64,000 nt of DNA from Chlorobiales bacterium Clorobi_01 (GTDB lineage Bacteria > Bacteroidota > Chlorobiia > Chlorobiales > Chlorobiaceae), in assembly GCA_001602925.1 (NCBI GenBank), contig LUZT01000011.1, forward strand, positions 79,108 through 143,107, read 5' to 3'. Below the pieces are notes generated by a model, which ran no database searches, was not told the DNA's origin, and was given only the letters and a program-made list of their open reading frames with translations. This document shows, piece after piece, positions 37,124 to 47,838 of this stretch. Every line of letters starts with the position of its first letter. Positions within the stretch are counted from its first letter, which is position 1. Both the position numbers and the translations under genes were made by a program.

Positions 37124-39319
37124 TCAGTTCGACAACCGCTCCACGGTAAACACCCCCTGCACCTTCCGCAGCTTGTCCATCAGCGTCGTCAGTTTATCGG
37201 TGTTTTTGACAAAGATCATCAGATTGCAGGTGAAAATACCATCTTTGGCATTCAGGGCAATGGTTCGGATGTTCGTGTCGAATTTCGAGATGACGCCGGT
37301 GATCTGGTTGGTCATACCGATCTTGTCTTCGCCGACGATGCGGATGCCGGCAAGAAACTCGGTATCAACCTTGCGGTTCCACGCAACCGAGACGATGCGC
37401 TCGCTCTTGACAGAGTTCTCGTTGGTGACGTTGACGCAGTTCTTGCGGTGAATCTTCACCGTGCCTTCGGTAGTCACAAAGCCGATGATATCGTCGCCCG
37501 GCACCGGATTGCAGCATTTGGCGTAGGAGTAGGAAATGTTGTTCAGTCCGGCGATGGTTACCTCGTCCTTCTGGTGGCCAAGACGTTCCTGCACCTCGCG
37601 AGCGATCTCGGCGAAATCCTTGTGCGGCGCCCTGGCCTGTACGGTGCTCTCGTGAGTCTCGGCGGGTCTGTGCGGGTGGGTGATCCGCTCCAGCACCTCT
37701 TCGCTGCTGATCTGCTGTTTGGCGAGTGCGTTGAACAGATCGGCAGGGGTCTTGATGCCATGCTGACGGATGGCACGAATGGCGTCATTTTCGGTGAAAA
37801 GCTTCTTGCTGCCAGAGAGCATCTTTTCCCACATGCTGCGCCCCTTTTCGATCTCCTGGCGGCGCTCCTCGTTGATGGCCGCCCTGATCTTGAGTTTGGC
37901 GCGGTGCGTCACCACGATCTTCAACCAATCCGCCTTCGGTTTCTGACTCTTCGAGGTGATCACCTCGACACGGTCGCCCGACCTCAGCTCGGCATTCAAG
38001 CGCACGATCTTGCCATTGACCTTCGCGCCAATGCAGCCATTGCCGATTTCGGAATGGATGGCATAGGCGAAATCGATCGGCGTGGCTCCTGCGGGCAGAA
38101 TTTTCATATCGCCCTTCGGGGTGAAGACGTAAATCTCGTCATGGTAAAGGTTGAGTTTGAACCCCTCCATGAAGGCCGTAGCCGAATCGGCATCCTTGAT
38201 CAGCTCCCTCGCCCACTTCAGGAATGAATCGACCGCCGCATCGTCCTTGGAAATCTTCTCCTTGTAGCGCCAGTGAGCCGCGACACCGAGTTCGGCAAAT
38301 TCGTGCATCCGGCGTGTTCTGATCTGCAACTCGATGACGTACCCTTTCGGGCCGATGATCGCCGAGTGGAGCGACTGGTAGCCATTATGCTTCGGAATCG
38401 AGATGTAATCCTTGAAGTGCTGCGGAATGGGCGGAAACTGCTGCGTGATGTAGCCGTACACGGCAAAGCAGTCCGAAATCTTCTCCGTATCGATGATGAC
38501 GCGAATGCCGTACAGATCGTGGATGTCGTCGAACTCCTTGTTCTTCATCCGCATCTTGTTGTAAATCGAATAGAGATGCTTGGCGCGTCCCTGCAATTCG
38601 ACGGTAAACCCCTGCTTTTCAAGATCATCCTTGATCGGAGCGATCATCTTGTTGAGGTAGGCCACGCGTTCGTTCCTGCTCAGGCGGACTTTCTTGAGCA
38701 GGTAGTCGTACATCTCGGGATCGATGTACTTGAGAGCGAGGTTCTCCAGATCGACCTTCATTTTACCGAGACCGAAACGGTGGGCGAGCGGCGCGTAGAT
38801 GTCGCGCGTTTCGAGCGCCATGCGCAGGCGGCGATGCTCCGGCAAGGAGTCGAGGGTGCGCATGTTGTGCAGGCGGTCGCAGAATTTGATGAGGATGACG
38901 CGAATATCCTTGACCATCGAGAGCAGCATCTTGCGGAACCCTTCGGCCTCGGTGGTTTCGCGGTTGACCATGATTTCGGAAATCTTGGTCAGCCCCTCCA
39001 CGATGTCAGCCACTTCGGCACCCAGCTCGGCGGAAATATCCTCATAGGTGTAGCCACTGTCCTCGATGACGTCATGCAGCAGCGCCGCCGCAACGGAGAC
39101 GCCGTCAAGCGGCAGTTCGGTCACCAGCAGCTTGGCGACCTCGACCGGATGGTAGAAAAACGGCTCGCCGGATGCGCGTTTTTCACCCTCATGAGCCCGG
39201 TAGCACATGAAAAATGCACGCTGGATGAGCGACTCGTCGTAGTTCTTGAGGTTCGCCCGGCAAAGCCGCAATATTTCGTGCAGTTTGGAATAATGTTCCT
39301 GTTCTATCTGGGCCAGCAT
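37124..39319 (-). CDS. rel: RelA/SpoT-type (p)ppGpp synthetase/hydrolase
   Basis: 731 residues with the full long-RSH layout. HD hydrolase domain (about 45-200) with an intact HDVIEDSGYTYED motif, so ppGpp hydrolysis should work; synthetase domain (about 240-370) with DDIHDLYGIRVI and YQSLHSAIIGPKGYVIELQIRT; TGS domain (VFTPKGDMKILPAGATPIDFAYAIHSE quoted in part: TPIDFAYAIHSEIGN); a zinc-finger region with CNPVPGDDIIGF; and a C-terminal ACT domain (KIGMTNQITGVISKF). A bifunctional stringent-response enzyme of the bacterial Rel type. Single gene, convergent to modA. Confidence 0.95.
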   Translation of the reverse strand: MLAQIEQEHYSKLHEILRLCRANLKNYDESLIQRAFFMCYRAHEGEKRASGEPFFYHPVEVAKLLVTELPLDGVSVAAALLHDVIEDSGYTYEDISAELGAEVADIVEGLTKISEIMVNRETTEAEGFRKMLLSMVKDIRVILIKFCDRLHNMRTLDSLPEHRRLRMALETRDIYAPLAHRFGLGKMKVDLENLALKYIDPEMYDYLLKKVRLSRNERVAYLNKMIAPIKDDLEKQGFTVELQGRAKHLYSIYNKMRMKNKEFDDIHDLYGIRVIIDTEKISDCFAVYGYITQQFPPIPQHFKDYISIPKHNGYQSLHSAIIGPKGYVIELQIRTRRMHEFAELGVAAHWRYKEKISKDDAAVDSFLKWARELIKDADSATAFMEGFKLNLYHDEIYVFTPKGDMKILPAGATPIDFAYAIHSEIGNGCIGAKVNGKIVRLNAELRSGDRVEVITSKSQKPKADWLKIVVTHRAKLKIRAAINEERRQEIEKGRSMWEKMLSGSKKLFTENDAIRAIRQHGIKTPADLFNALAKQQISSEEVLERITHPHRPAETHESTVQARAPHKDFAEIAREVQERLGHQKDEVTIAGLNNISYSYAKCCNPVPGDDIIGFVTTEGTVKIHRKNCVNVTNENSVKSERIVSVAWNRKVDTEFLAGIRIVGEDKIGMTNQITGVISKFDTNIRTIALNAKDGIFTCNLMIFVKNTDKLTTLMDKLRKVQGVFTVERLSN

Positions 39320-39408
39320 GGAGGTAAGCCTCTCCGTAATAAAGATTTGTTATCGCCTGATTTTCTAAACTATTATGATATAAAATCGGCGCTTCAGGTC
39401 AATGGGTT

Positions 39409-41466
39409 TTACTCTGCCATTTGCTCGATTCGCTCCTGAAGCATCAGAATTTCGTCACGCAAATAGGCGGCTTTCTCGTAATCGGTCTGTTCGGCAGCCT
39501 TCTGCATCTCGGCGTTCATCTCCGCCACCATCAGCACCACATCGCCGCGGCTCATGCTGTCGAGCACACCGCGCAGCTCAAGTTCGGGGCGCTTCTGCAA
39601 ACCGAGGCGTTTGCGGCGATAGCGCTCTTCGGCGTCGGCCACGCTGGTGGTGTTGAGCACCTGATCGACCGACTTGATGATGGAGCGCGGCTCGATGCCG
39701 TGCTTTTCGTTGTACTCCCGCTGGATGCGGCGGCGGCGGTCTGTTTCATCGAGCACCTCGCGCATCGAATCGGTGATCTTGTCGGCGTAAAAAAGCACCA
39801 GTCCCTCGACGTTTCGCGCCGCACGTCCGGCGATCTGCATGAGCGATTTTGCGTCACGCAGAAAACCCTCCTTGTCGGCGTCGAGAATCGCCACCAGCGC
39901 CACCTCCGGCAGGTCAAGCCCCTCGCGCAGCAGGTTGACGCCGACCAGCACCTCGATGTCGCCTGCGCGTAGTTCACGCAGAATCTGCATCCGTTCGAGG
40001 CTCTTGATTTCGGAGTGCAGGTACTGCGAGCGCAGCCCAAGTTTGCGGAAGTAGGCGTGCAGATCTTCGGACATGCGCTTGGTCAGCGTCAGCACCAGCG
40101 ACTTCTGCCCCTTGGCGATGCGCTCCCGGACTCGCGCCAGCAGGTGATCGATCTGCCCGGCAACGGGGTGCACCTCGATCTGCGGATCGAGCAGGCCTGT
40201 GGGGCGGATGAGCTGCTCGACCACCACGCCGCCGGAGCGCATCAGCTCGTGGGCGGAGGGGGTTGCCGAAACGCAGATCACCTGCGGCACCATCTCCTCG
40301 AACTCCTCGAAGCGCAACGGGCGGTTGTCAAGCGCCGAAGGCAACCGGAAGCCGTGCTCGACGAGCACCGTCTTGCGCGACCGGTCGCCGCCGTACATGC
40401 CGCGAATCTGCGGCAGAGTGACGTGGGACTCATCGACCACGACGAGAAAGTCTTCCGGGAAGTAGTCAAGCAGGCACCACGGGCGCTCGCCCGGCTTGCG
40501 TCCGGCAATGTGGCGGGCGTAGTTCTCGATGCCGGAGCAGTAACCAAGCTCCTTCATCATTTCGAGATCGTAGCGCGTGCGCTCTTCAAGCCGCTGCGCC
40601 TCGACCAGCTTCTCTTCGGCGCGGAGGGCGTTCAGCCGCCCCGCCAGCTCGTTCTCGATGGCGAGCATCGCCACCTCCAGCTTTTCGCTGTCGGCCACGA
40701 ACTGACGCGCCGGATAGATGAAGGCGTACTCATCGCGCCCGATGATCTCGCCGCTCTTGGGGTCGAAGGTGTGGATGGAGTCGATCTCGCTGCCGAAAAA
40801 TTCGATGCGCAGCGCCAGCTCTTCGTGACCCGGCACCAGGTCGATCACGTCGCCGCGCACGCGGAAGCGCCCCGGCGAGAGATCGACGTCGTCGCGGAAG
40901 TAGTGCAGCGCCACCAGCTTTTGCAGAAACTCGTCGCGATCCAGCTCCATGCCCTGCCGCAACTCGACGATCTGCGCCATCCAGTCCTCCGGCGAGCCGA
41001 GACCGTAGATGCAGCTCACCGAGCTGACCACGATCACGTCGTTCCGCCCGCTGAGAAGCGCGCTGGTCGCCCGCAGCCGGAGCCGCTCGATTTCGTCGTT
41101 GATCTTCAGATCTTTGGCGATGTACTTGTCCATCGACGGGATATACGCCTCTGGCTGGTAAAAATCGTAGTAGCTGATGAAGTATTCCACCGCGTTGTGC
41201 GGAAAGAACTGCTTCAGCTCGCCGTAAAGCTGCGCGGCGAGGGTCTTGTTGTGGCTCAGCACGAGCGTCGGGCGGTTGACCTGGGCGATGACGTTCGAGA
41301 CCGTGAAGGTCTTGCCCGATCCGGTCACGCCGAGCAGCGTCTGCCAGCGGTCGCCTCGCAGCACCCCATCGGTCAGCGCCCGGATCGCCCCCGGCTGGTC
41401 GCCGGTCGGACTGTATGGGCTTGCAAGACTGAACTCCCCGCCTCTGTTTCCTTCTCCAAAAATCAT
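39409..41466 (-). CDS. uvrB: Excinuclease ABC subunit B
   Basis: 685 residues from the ATG at 41466, with GGAGG about 10 bases upstream; the frame is open 75 codons further but that part has no UvrB sequence. Damage-verifying helicase-like subunit of nucleotide excision repair. Walker A GVTGSGKT, the beta-hairpin [12 protein letters not shown] that probes the [12 protein letters not shown], helicase motifs in the second half ([27 protein letters not shown]), and a C-terminal UVR domain ([15 protein letters not shown]) that contacts UvrC. It is read divergently from the M16 protease gene. Confidence 0.96.
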   Translation of the reverse strand: MIFGEGNRGGEFSLASPYSPTGDQPGAIRALTDGVLRGDRWQTLLGVTGSGKTFTVSNVIAQVNRPTLVLSHNKTLAAQLYGELKQFFPHNAVEYFISYYDFYQPEAYIPSMDKYIAKDLKINDEIERLRLRATSALLSGRNDVIVVSSVSCIYGLGSPEDWMAQIVELRQGMELDRDEFLQKLVALHYFRDDVDLSPGRFRVRGDVIDLVPGHEELALRIEFFGSEIDSIHTFDPKSGEIIGRDEYAFIYPARQFVADSEKLEVAMLAIENELAGRLNALRAEEKLVEAQRLEERTRYDLEMMKELGYCSGIENYARHIAGRKPGERPWCLLDYFPEDFLVVVDESHVTLPQIRGMYGGDRSRKTVLVEHGFRLPSALDNRPLRFEEFEEMVPQVICVSATPSAHELMRSGGVVVEQLIRPTGLLDPQIEVHPVAGQIDHLLARVRERIAKGQKSLVLTLTKRMSEDLHAYFRKLGLRSQYLHSEIKSLERMQILRELRAGDIEVLVGVNLLREGLDLPEVALVAILDADKEGFLRDAKSLMQIAGRAARNVEGLVLFYADKITDSMREVLDETDRRRRIQREYNEKHGIEPRSIIKSVDQVLNTTSVADAEERYRRKRLGLQKRPELELRGVLDSMSRGDVVLMVAEMNAEMQKAAEQTDYEKAAYLRDEILMLQERIEQMAE

Positions 41467-41702
41467 AGATGCAAAACCTCCGAGCAATGCTCGATACCAT
41501 TGATAATAGCCACTACAAGAACTAATTACGCCTGCTGATAGTTCTTGAGGCCAATCCGTCAAGGGATGACCACTCCGGCGCGTTTGCCGGTTTTTTTCGG
41601 TCACTTTGCCGGATTTTTCGTAATGTAGGGTTTTGTTTGAACCGGAACGAGCGGCTGGAACCATGATCGGGCTGATTCTTTCTATGACCACGATGAAGAA
41701 CT

Positions 41703-44657
41703 ATGTCCAACGGCTCATTACTGAAATCAACGGGCAGAGTGCTCGCCTTCTGGCTGGCGCTGCTCCATCTCATATCCTGTAGATCAACCATGACAGAAAC
41801 CAAGACGCACCAGAACGAAAGCTATCCATACACCACCGTCCCCGGCGACTCGCTCCACACGCGGGTTTACACGCTGAAAAACGGCCTCACGGTCTATATG
41901 AGTCCCTACCACGACGAGCCGCGAATCTACACCTCCATCGCCGTGCGGGCGGGCAGCAAGAACGACCCCGCCGAGACCACCGGCCTGGCGCACTACCTCG
42001 AACACATGCTCTTCAAGGGTACCGATTCGATCGGCTCGATCGACTACGCGAAAGAGCATATGGAGCTTGAAAAAATCATCGAGCTGTACGAAAAGTACCG
42101 CGCCACGAGCGATCCGGAGCACCGCGCGGCGATCTACCGCGACATAGACAGCATCTCGAACGTGGCGGCGCAGTTCACCGTGCCGAACGAGTACGACAAG
42201 CTGCTCAACTCCATCGGCGCGAAGGGCACCAACGCTTACACCTGGGTCGAGCAGACAGTCTACATCAACGATATTCCATCCAACGAACTCGACCGCTGGC
42301 TGACTATCGAGGCCGAGCGCTTCCGTAATCCGGTGATGCGCCTCTTCCACACCGAGCTCGAAACGGTCTACGAAGAAAAGAACATGACGATGGACAGCGA
42401 CAGCCGCAAGCTCTGGGAGGAGCTGTTCGAGGGGCTGTTCACGAAGCACACCTACGGCACGCAGACCACCATCGGCAAGGCGGAGCACCTCAAGAAGCCG
42501 TCGATCAAGAACGTCATCGACTACTACCGCTCCTGGTACGTGCCGAACAACATGGCCCTCTGCATCGCGGGCGACTTCGATCCCGACGCGACGATCCGCC
42601 TGATCGACGAGAAGTTCTCGAAGCTCGAACCCAAGCCGGTGCCGGAGTTCCATCCGCCGGTCGAACCCGAGATCACCAGGCCGGTCGTCAAGACCGTCAC
42701 CGGCCCGGAGGCGGAGGAGCTGGTGCTCGGCTTCCGCTTCGGCGGAGCAGATTCGGATGATGCCGACATGCTGGCGCTGATCGACAAGATTCTCTTCAAC
42801 CAGACCGCAGGCCTGATCGACCTGAACCTCAACCAGCAGCAGAAGGTGCTCGAAGGCGGCTCGATGCTGGTACTGATGAAGGACTACTCGGCCCACATCC
42901 TCAGCGCCAAGCCCCGCGACGGCCAGAGCCTCGACGAGGTGAAGGCGCTCCTGCTCGAACAGCTCGACCTCGTCAAAAAAGGCGAGTTCCCCGACTGGCT
43001 GGTGACAGCGGTCATCAACGATCTCAAGCTCGAAGAGCTGAAAGCGTGCGAGTCGAACCGTGGCCGCTCGGAGGCGTTCGTTGACACCTTCGTCTGGGGA
43101 ATGGACTGGGCGCGGCAGGTCAACCGCTTCGAGCGCCTCGAAAAGATCACGAAGGCAGAGATCGTCGAGTTCGCGAAACAGCACTACGCTCAGAACTACG
43201 TCGCCGTCTACAAAAAACACGGCCAGCGCAAAAGCGAGGCCAAAATCCAGAAGCCGCCGATCACGCCGATCAAAGTCAATCGCGACCGCTCGTCGGTGTT
43301 CGCCGAAAACCTGCTCGCGAAAAAGAGCAGCGAGGTGCAGCCCGTGTTCGTCGATTTCAAAAAGGACATCGGCTACTACGACCTCACACCGGAGATCAGC
43401 CTCAACTACGTTCCGAACCGGGAGAACGAGCTGTACAGCCTCTACCTCATGTTCGACGCGGGATCGAACCTGAACCGCAAGATCGACACGGCGCTCGACT
43501 ACCTCTCATACCTCGGCACCTCGCGCCTTTCGCCCGCGGAGTTCAGCCAGGAGCTGTACCGCCTCGGCGCAGAGTTCACCGTGCTGACTTCTGACGACTA
43601 CGTTTACCTGAAGCTCTCCGGTCTCAAGGAGAACTTCCCGCAGGCCATCTCTCTGCTCGACGAGCTGCTCCGTGACGCGCAGCCCGACGCTCCGGCGCTC
43701 GAAAAGCTCAAGGAGGGCATCCGCAAGGAGCGGGCTGACGAGAAGCTCTCGAAGCGTAAAATCCTCTTCGAGGCGATGGTCAACTACGGTAAATACGGCC
43801 CGAAGTCGCCCTTCACCAACGTCCTGAGCGACGAGGAGATCGACAAGCTCACGCCCGAAGAGCTGCTCGGAGAGATCAAAAGCTTCATGAACTATCGCCA
43901 CCGCGTACTCTACTACGGCCCGGACTCACCGGAAACGCTGATGACGGAACTGCGCTCAATGCGCCACTTCGGCCAGGCGTTCCAGCCGGTACCGAAGAGT
44001 GATCCGTTCGTGGAGCTGGAGACGGCGAAAAATCACGTCTATGTGGTCGATTACGACATGACCCAGGCCGAAATCATCATGCTCTCGCGAGGCGCGGTAT
44101 ACGACGCCTCGAAGGTACCGCTCGTCACGCTCTTCAACGAATACTACGGTGGCGGCATGTCGTCGGTGGTCTTCCAGGAGATGCGCGAGGCCAAGGCGCT
44201 TGCCTACTCGGTCTTTTCGGTCTACCGCCTGCCGAAGGAGAAGGAGCGCCACAGCTACGTGTTCAGCTACATCGGCACGCAGGCAGACAAGCTGCCCGAG
44301 GCGCTCGACGGATTCGACGAGCTGATGCAGAAGCTGCCCGAATCGCCAGAGCTGTTCGCCTCGGCCAAGGCGGGCATCGACCAGAAGATCCGCACCGAGC
44401 GTCTCACCAAGGGCGACGTGCTCTTCGCCCTCGAAGAGGCGCGACGCCTCGGCATAGACCACGACATCCGGCAGGATGTGTTCCGCGAAGTGCCCGGCAT
44501 GAGTTTCAGCGACATCGAGCAGTTCCACGAAACGCGCTTCCGTAACAAGCCACAGATCATGCTGGTGCTCGGCAAGAAAGAGCAACTCGATCTGGAGACA
44601 CTTCGCAAATATGGCGACATCAGCTTCCTGACGCTCAGGGAGATTTTCGGCTACTGA
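41703..44657 (+). CDS. M16 family zinc metallopeptidase, lipoprotein
   Basis: 984 residues: a two-halved pitrilysin-type protease with four M16 domains. The inverted zinc motif HYLEH is at about residue 96 ([14 protein letters not shown]) with the distal Glu in [11 protein letters not shown]; the second half lacks a zinc site, as normal. The N-terminus [10 protein letters not shown] looks like a lipobox with Cys26, so the protein may be a periplasm-facing lipoprotein; a downstream Met at codon 30 (MTETKTHQ) would instead give a shorter cytoplasmic form. Likely degrades peptides. It heads a plus-strand run with an LptF/G permease and a SAM hydrolase gene. Confidence 0.88.
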   Translation: MSNGSLLKSTGRVLAFWLALLHLISCRSTMTETKTHQNESYPYTTVPGDSLHTRVYTLKNGLTVYMSPYHDEPRIYTSIAVRAGSKNDPAETTGLAHYLEHMLFKGTDSIGSIDYAKEHMELEKIIELYEKYRATSDPEHRAAIYRDIDSISNVAAQFTVPNEYDKLLNSIGAKGTNAYTWVEQTVYINDIPSNELDRWLTIEAERFRNPVMRLFHTELETVYEEKNMTMDSDSRKLWEELFEGLFTKHTYGTQTTIGKAEHLKKPSIKNVIDYYRSWYVPNNMALCIAGDFDPDATIRLIDEKFSKLEPKPVPEFHPPVEPEITRPVVKTVTGPEAEELVLGFRFGGADSDDADMLALIDKILFNQTAGLIDLNLNQQQKVLEGGSMLVLMKDYSAHILSAKPRDGQSLDEVKALLLEQLDLVKKGEFPDWLVTAVINDLKLEELKACESNRGRSEAFVDTFVWGMDWARQVNRFERLEKITKAEIVEFAKQHYAQNYVAVYKKHGQRKSEAKIQKPPITPIKVNRDRSSVFAENLLAKKSSEVQPVFVDFKKDIGYYDLTPEISLNYVPNRENELYSLYLMFDAGSNLNRKIDTALDYLSYLGTSRLSPAEFSQELYRLGAEFTVLTSDDYVYLKLSGLKENFPQAISLLDELLRDAQPDAPALEKLKEGIRKERADEKLSKRKILFEAMVNYGKYGPKSPFTNVLSDEEIDKLTPEELLGEIKSFMNYRHRVLYYGPDSPETLMTELRSMRHFGQAFQPVPKSDPFVELETAKNHVYVVDYDMTQAEIIMLSRGAVYDASKVPLVTLFNEYYGGGMSSVVFQEMREAKALAYSVFSVYRLPKEKERHSYVFSYIGTQADKLPEALDGFDELMQKLPESPELFASAKAGIDQKIRTERLTKGDVLFALEEARRLGIDHDIRQDVFREVPGMSFSDIEQFHETRFRNKPQIMLVLGKKEQLDLETLRKYGDISFLTLREIFGY

Positions 44658-44669
44658 GGGGGAGACCCG

Positions 44670-45824
44670 ATGAACGACGGCAAAGCGACACCGGACGAAG
44701 CGGGCAGCCGGGAGAATCAACTCCTGAAGCTGCCTGGCTTCGGCAATTTCACGATCATCGATCGCTACATCGCCCGCCAGTTTCTGACGATCTTCCTGTT
44801 TGCCCTCGCGAGCTTCGCCGCGCTCTTTATCCTGATCAATCTGGTCGAAAATCTCGACCGGTTTCTGGACCGGCACATTCCGTTCGGCAGGATTCTCATC
44901 TACTACCTTAGCGGCCTGCCAGACACCTTCCTTTTGACATCGCCTCTCAGCGTGTTGCTCGCCTCACTCTTCGTCACCGGCAAGCTCTCGATGCAGAGTG
45001 AGCTGCCTGCACTGAAATCGGCGGGCATGAGCCTGTCGCGCCTGATGAAACCGTTTCTTTTGGTGACGCTGGCGATCGCGGCACTCAACACGATCAACTC
45101 CTGCTTCATCGCTCCGGCAATGTACGACTGGTCGAAAGGATTCGAAAAACGCTACCTGAAAAAACAACAGGATAACGGCGAAGAACCGCTGCACATCCGG
45201 GAATCGAACAACCGCATCCTGACCGTTGCCGAGATCGGCCCCGACAGGAAAAGCGCGACGACCGTCTCGCTCGAAACGTTCAACGGAAGCCAGATCGTCT
45301 CGCGTATCGACGCCGACTCGCTCCGGATCATCACCCGTCACAAGTACTGGATTTTCTACAACACGAAGCAGCGCACCTTCTCGAAAGGCGCCGAAACCCT
45401 CGTGACCAGAGCGGGCGCGGACACCCTGAAGCTCTCGCTGGCACCCAATACGTTCAAGATGATCGACACCGACCCGGACGAAATGAACATCGTGCAGCAC
45501 GTCGATTTCATCTGGCAAAAAGCGCGCTCGGGACTGCCAGGACTCGAACGGGCGACGGTCAAGCTACACACCAAGCTCGCCCTGCCGCTGGCCAGCATGA
45601 TCATCGTGATGATTGGCGTACCGCTCTCCTCGAAAAAAAAGCGTAGCGGCCTGGCGGTGGAGATTTCCATCAGCCTGCTCATCGGGCTTCTCTATCTCGG
45701 TATGCTCAAAACAATCGGCAGCCTCGGCTACGACGGTCTGTTAAACCCGGTGCTCGCAGCGTGGCTGCCTGATATTCTCTTCATCATTGCCGGTACGTTT
45801 CTGTACCGCTCAGCCGACCACTGA
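44670..45824 (+). CDS. LptF/LptG family LPS export permease
   Basis: 384 residues with the YjgP/YjgQ layout: three membrane helices at the N-terminus (IDRYIARQFLTIFLFALASF, then PFGRILIYYLSGLPDTFLLT and AALNTINSCF), a periplasmic beta-jellyroll middle (about 140-285), and three C-terminal helices (LPLASMIIVMIGVPLSSKKK onwards). With LptB and a partner permease it extracts LPS from the inner membrane. LptF and LptG cannot be told apart with confidence here. Starts 12 bases after the M16 gene and ends 5 bases before the SAM hydrolase gene. Confidence 0.88.
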   Translation: MNDGKATPDEAGSRENQLLKLPGFGNFTIIDRYIARQFLTIFLFALASFAALFILINLVENLDRFLDRHIPFGRILIYYLSGLPDTFLLTSPLSVLLASLFVTGKLSMQSELPALKSAGMSLSRLMKPFLLVTLAIAALNTINSCFIAPAMYDWSKGFEKRYLKKQQDNGEEPLHIRESNNRILTVAEIGPDRKSATTVSLETFNGSQIVSRIDADSLRIITRHKYWIFYNTKQRTFSKGAETLVTRAGADTLKLSLAPNTFKMIDTDPDEMNIVQHVDFIWQKARSGLPGLERATVKLHTKLALPLASMIIVMIGVPLSSKKKRSGLAVEISISLLIGLLYLGMLKTIGSLGYDGLLNPVLAAWLPDILFIIAGTFLYRSADH

Positions 45825-45829
45825 CGCCC

Positions 45830-46627
45830 ATGTTCCAGCCGCCGCTCATAGCATTCCTGACCGATTTCGGCCTCGAAGACGCCTTCGTCGGCGTCATGAA
45901 GGGGGTTATCGCCTCGATCTACCGCGATGCGCGAGTGATTGACCTCACGCACGCCATCAGCGCCCAGAACGTCCGTCAGGCGGCCTTCAACCTCGACCGT
46001 TCCATCAGCTACTTTCCCGCTGAAACGATCTTCGTCTGCGTCGTCGATCCCGGCGTCGGCACCGCCCGCCGAGCCATCGGCGTCGAGGCCGGGCCATACA
46101 TTTTCATCGCCCCCGACAACGGCCTCCTCACTCCAGTGTTTGAAAGATACCCTGACGCCCGTTGCCACGAACTGACGAACGCGGCCTATCAGCTCGCAAA
46201 CCCGAGCGCCACCTTCCACGGCCGCGACCTCTTCTCCCCCGCCGCCGCCCACCTCGCCACAGGAGTACCTTTGGACGCCTTCGGTTCGGCGATTGACGTC
46301 GCGGACTGCACAAGGATCGAGCTATGGCAAAACAAACCGTGCGATAACGGCAAAGTCTGGACCGGAGAGGTGATTGCAACCGACCACTTCGGCAACCTCA
46401 TCACCTCGTTTGAAGCATCAATGCTTTCGGATGGCAAGGACTGGAAGATCAAGGCAGGAAACGCCGAACCGCTGACAATCGCCCGAACCTATGGCGAAGT
46501 CCAGCCCGGCCAGCCACTCGCCTACATCGGCAGCAGCGGAGTAATAGAGATTGCGATCCGTAATGGCAACGCAAGTGAGAAGCTTGGAGTTGGAGAGGGA
46601 AACGTGGTGGAGCTTTGTAAAAACTGA
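45830..46627 (+). CDS. SAM hydrolase / SAM hydroxide adenosyltransferase (DUF62)
   Basis: 265 residues. Family marks: FLTDFGLEDAFVGVMKGVI at the N-terminus, the VIDLTHAI segment, CVVDPGVGTARRAI, FIAPDNGLLTPV, and FHGRDLFSPAAAHLA, with the conserved Asp-Arg-His site. The family is related to fluorinase/chlorinase but in most bacteria uses water to split S-adenosylmethionine to adenosine and methionine; the long loop of the fluorinase is missing. Third gene of the M16-Lpt run. Confidence 0.9.
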   Translation: MFQPPLIAFLTDFGLEDAFVGVMKGVIASIYRDARVIDLTHAISAQNVRQAAFNLDRSISYFPAETIFVCVVDPGVGTARRAIGVEAGPYIFIAPDNGLLTPVFERYPDARCHELTNAAYQLANPSATFHGRDLFSPAAAHLATGVPLDAFGSAIDVADCTRIELWQNKPCDNGKVWTGEVIATDHFGNLITSFEASMLSDGKDWKIKAGNAEPLTIARTYGEVQPGQPLAYIGSSGVIEIAIRNGNASEKLGVGEGNVVELCKN

Positions 46628-46709
46628 CCTCGTTGTATTCGTGTCCTGCCCGACCCATCCATCCCATCCGTCCTGTCAGACCTATCGGACCTATTCTCCT
46701 AAAACCACC

Positions 46710-46736
46710 AAAGCCGGCGAAACTGCTGCCGGCTTT
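46710..46736. terminator. Terminator between SAM hydrolase gene and rpoD
   Basis: AAAGCCGGC (46710-46718) and GCCGGCTTT (46728-46736), 9-base loop. On the minus strand it follows the rpoD stop and is trailed by GGTGGTTTT; on the plus strand it follows the SAM hydrolase gene. Confidence 0.7.
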
Positions 46737-46763
46737 GATGAATCTTTATGTCCTCACTGAATC

Positions 46764-47663
46764 TCAGCTGCCAATGTACTCCTTGAGCACCTTGTTGTAG
46801 GCGGACTGGCGGAGACGGCGGATCGCTTTTTCCTTGATCTGGCGAACACGCTCGCGGGTGAGCTTGAACTTTTCACCGATCTCCTCAAGGGTGAGCGGGT
46901 TGTCCATGCCAATACCGAAGTAAGAGCGGATGACGTCAGCCTCTCTCGGCGCAAGCACGGAGAGCGAACGTTCTACCTCAAGAGTGAGCGAATCGCGGTT
47001 CAGGGTGTGATCCGGCATGTGGCCGTCGTTCTGCAACACGTCGAGCAGGCGGTTGTCATCACCCTGCGCAAACGGAGCATCAACCGACACGTGACGTCCA
47101 GCGATCTTGAGGGTGTCGGCCACGTCCTGCGAGTCCATGTCGAGCAGGTTGGCCAGCTCCTTGGTGTTCGGGTCGCGCTCGTACTCCTGCTCCAGCTGGC
47201 TGTACGCCTTGCTGATCTTGTTCAGCGTACCGACGCGGTTGAGCGGCAAGCGCACGATCCTCGACTGTTCGGCGAGCGCCTGGAGAATCGACTGCCGGAT
47301 CCACCACACGGCGTAGGAGATGAACTTGAACCCGCGGGTTTCGTCGAAACGCTTGGCCGCCTTGATCAGGCCGAGGTTGCCCTCGTTGATGAGGTCGCCG
47401 AGAGTCAGCCCCTGGTTCTGGTACTGCTTGGCCACCGAAACCACGAAGCGCAGGTTACCCTTGATCAGCTTGTCGAGCGCCCGCTTGGCACGTTTGTACT
47501 CGACGGTATCAACCGGCATGTCGTAGCCTTCCTTGATGGCCATGGTGAGCTTCACCTCGTCTTCGGCCGTCAACAGATCGTACTTGCCAATTTCCTGAAG
47601 GTAACGATCAAGGGAGAGACTCTCCCTGTTAGTAATCTGTTTACTGATTTTCAATTGCCTCAT
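46764..47663 (-). CDS. rpoD: RNA polymerase primary sigma factor RpoD/SigA
   Basis: 299 residues, lacking region 1.1 and the non-conserved spacer, as is normal for Bacteroidota/Chlorobiota housekeeping sigma factors. Region 1.2 ([15 protein letters not shown]), region 2 with core binding and -10 recognition ([34 protein letters not shown]), region 3 ([13 protein letters not shown]), and the region 4.2 HTH ([19 protein letters not shown]). It will recognise most promoters in this window apart from the nif one. Encoded downstream of valS on the same strand, 175 bases apart from it in the order rpoD then terminator. Confidence 0.95.
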   Translation of the reverse strand: MRQLKISKQITNRESLSLDRYLQEIGKYDLLTAEDEVKLTMAIKEGYDMPVDTVEYKRAKRALDKLIKGNLRFVVSVAKQYQNQGLTLGDLINEGNLGLIKAAKRFDETRGFKFISYAVWWIRQSILQALAEQSRIVRLPLNRVGTLNKISKAYSQLEQEYERDPNTKELANLLDMDSQDVADTLKIAGRHVSVDAPFAQGDDNRLLDVLQNDGHMPDHTLNRDSLTLEVERSLSVLAPREADVIRSYFGIGMDNPLTLEEIGEKFKLTRERVRQIKEKAIRRLRQSAYNKVLKEYIGS

Positions 47664-47838
47664 GAATTAATCCTTGTTCGAACTTCCTGGCACTATCACG
47701 GATAATGTACTACTGTTACACCCTGCAAACCGGAGCATGTCAGCAACAGCACAGGATTCCGGACAGATGAAATCAAACTTGGAATATCTGAAAAAATTCG
47801 GACTTTTCTTTTTTACGCTTAAAAATAATACTGGGCCA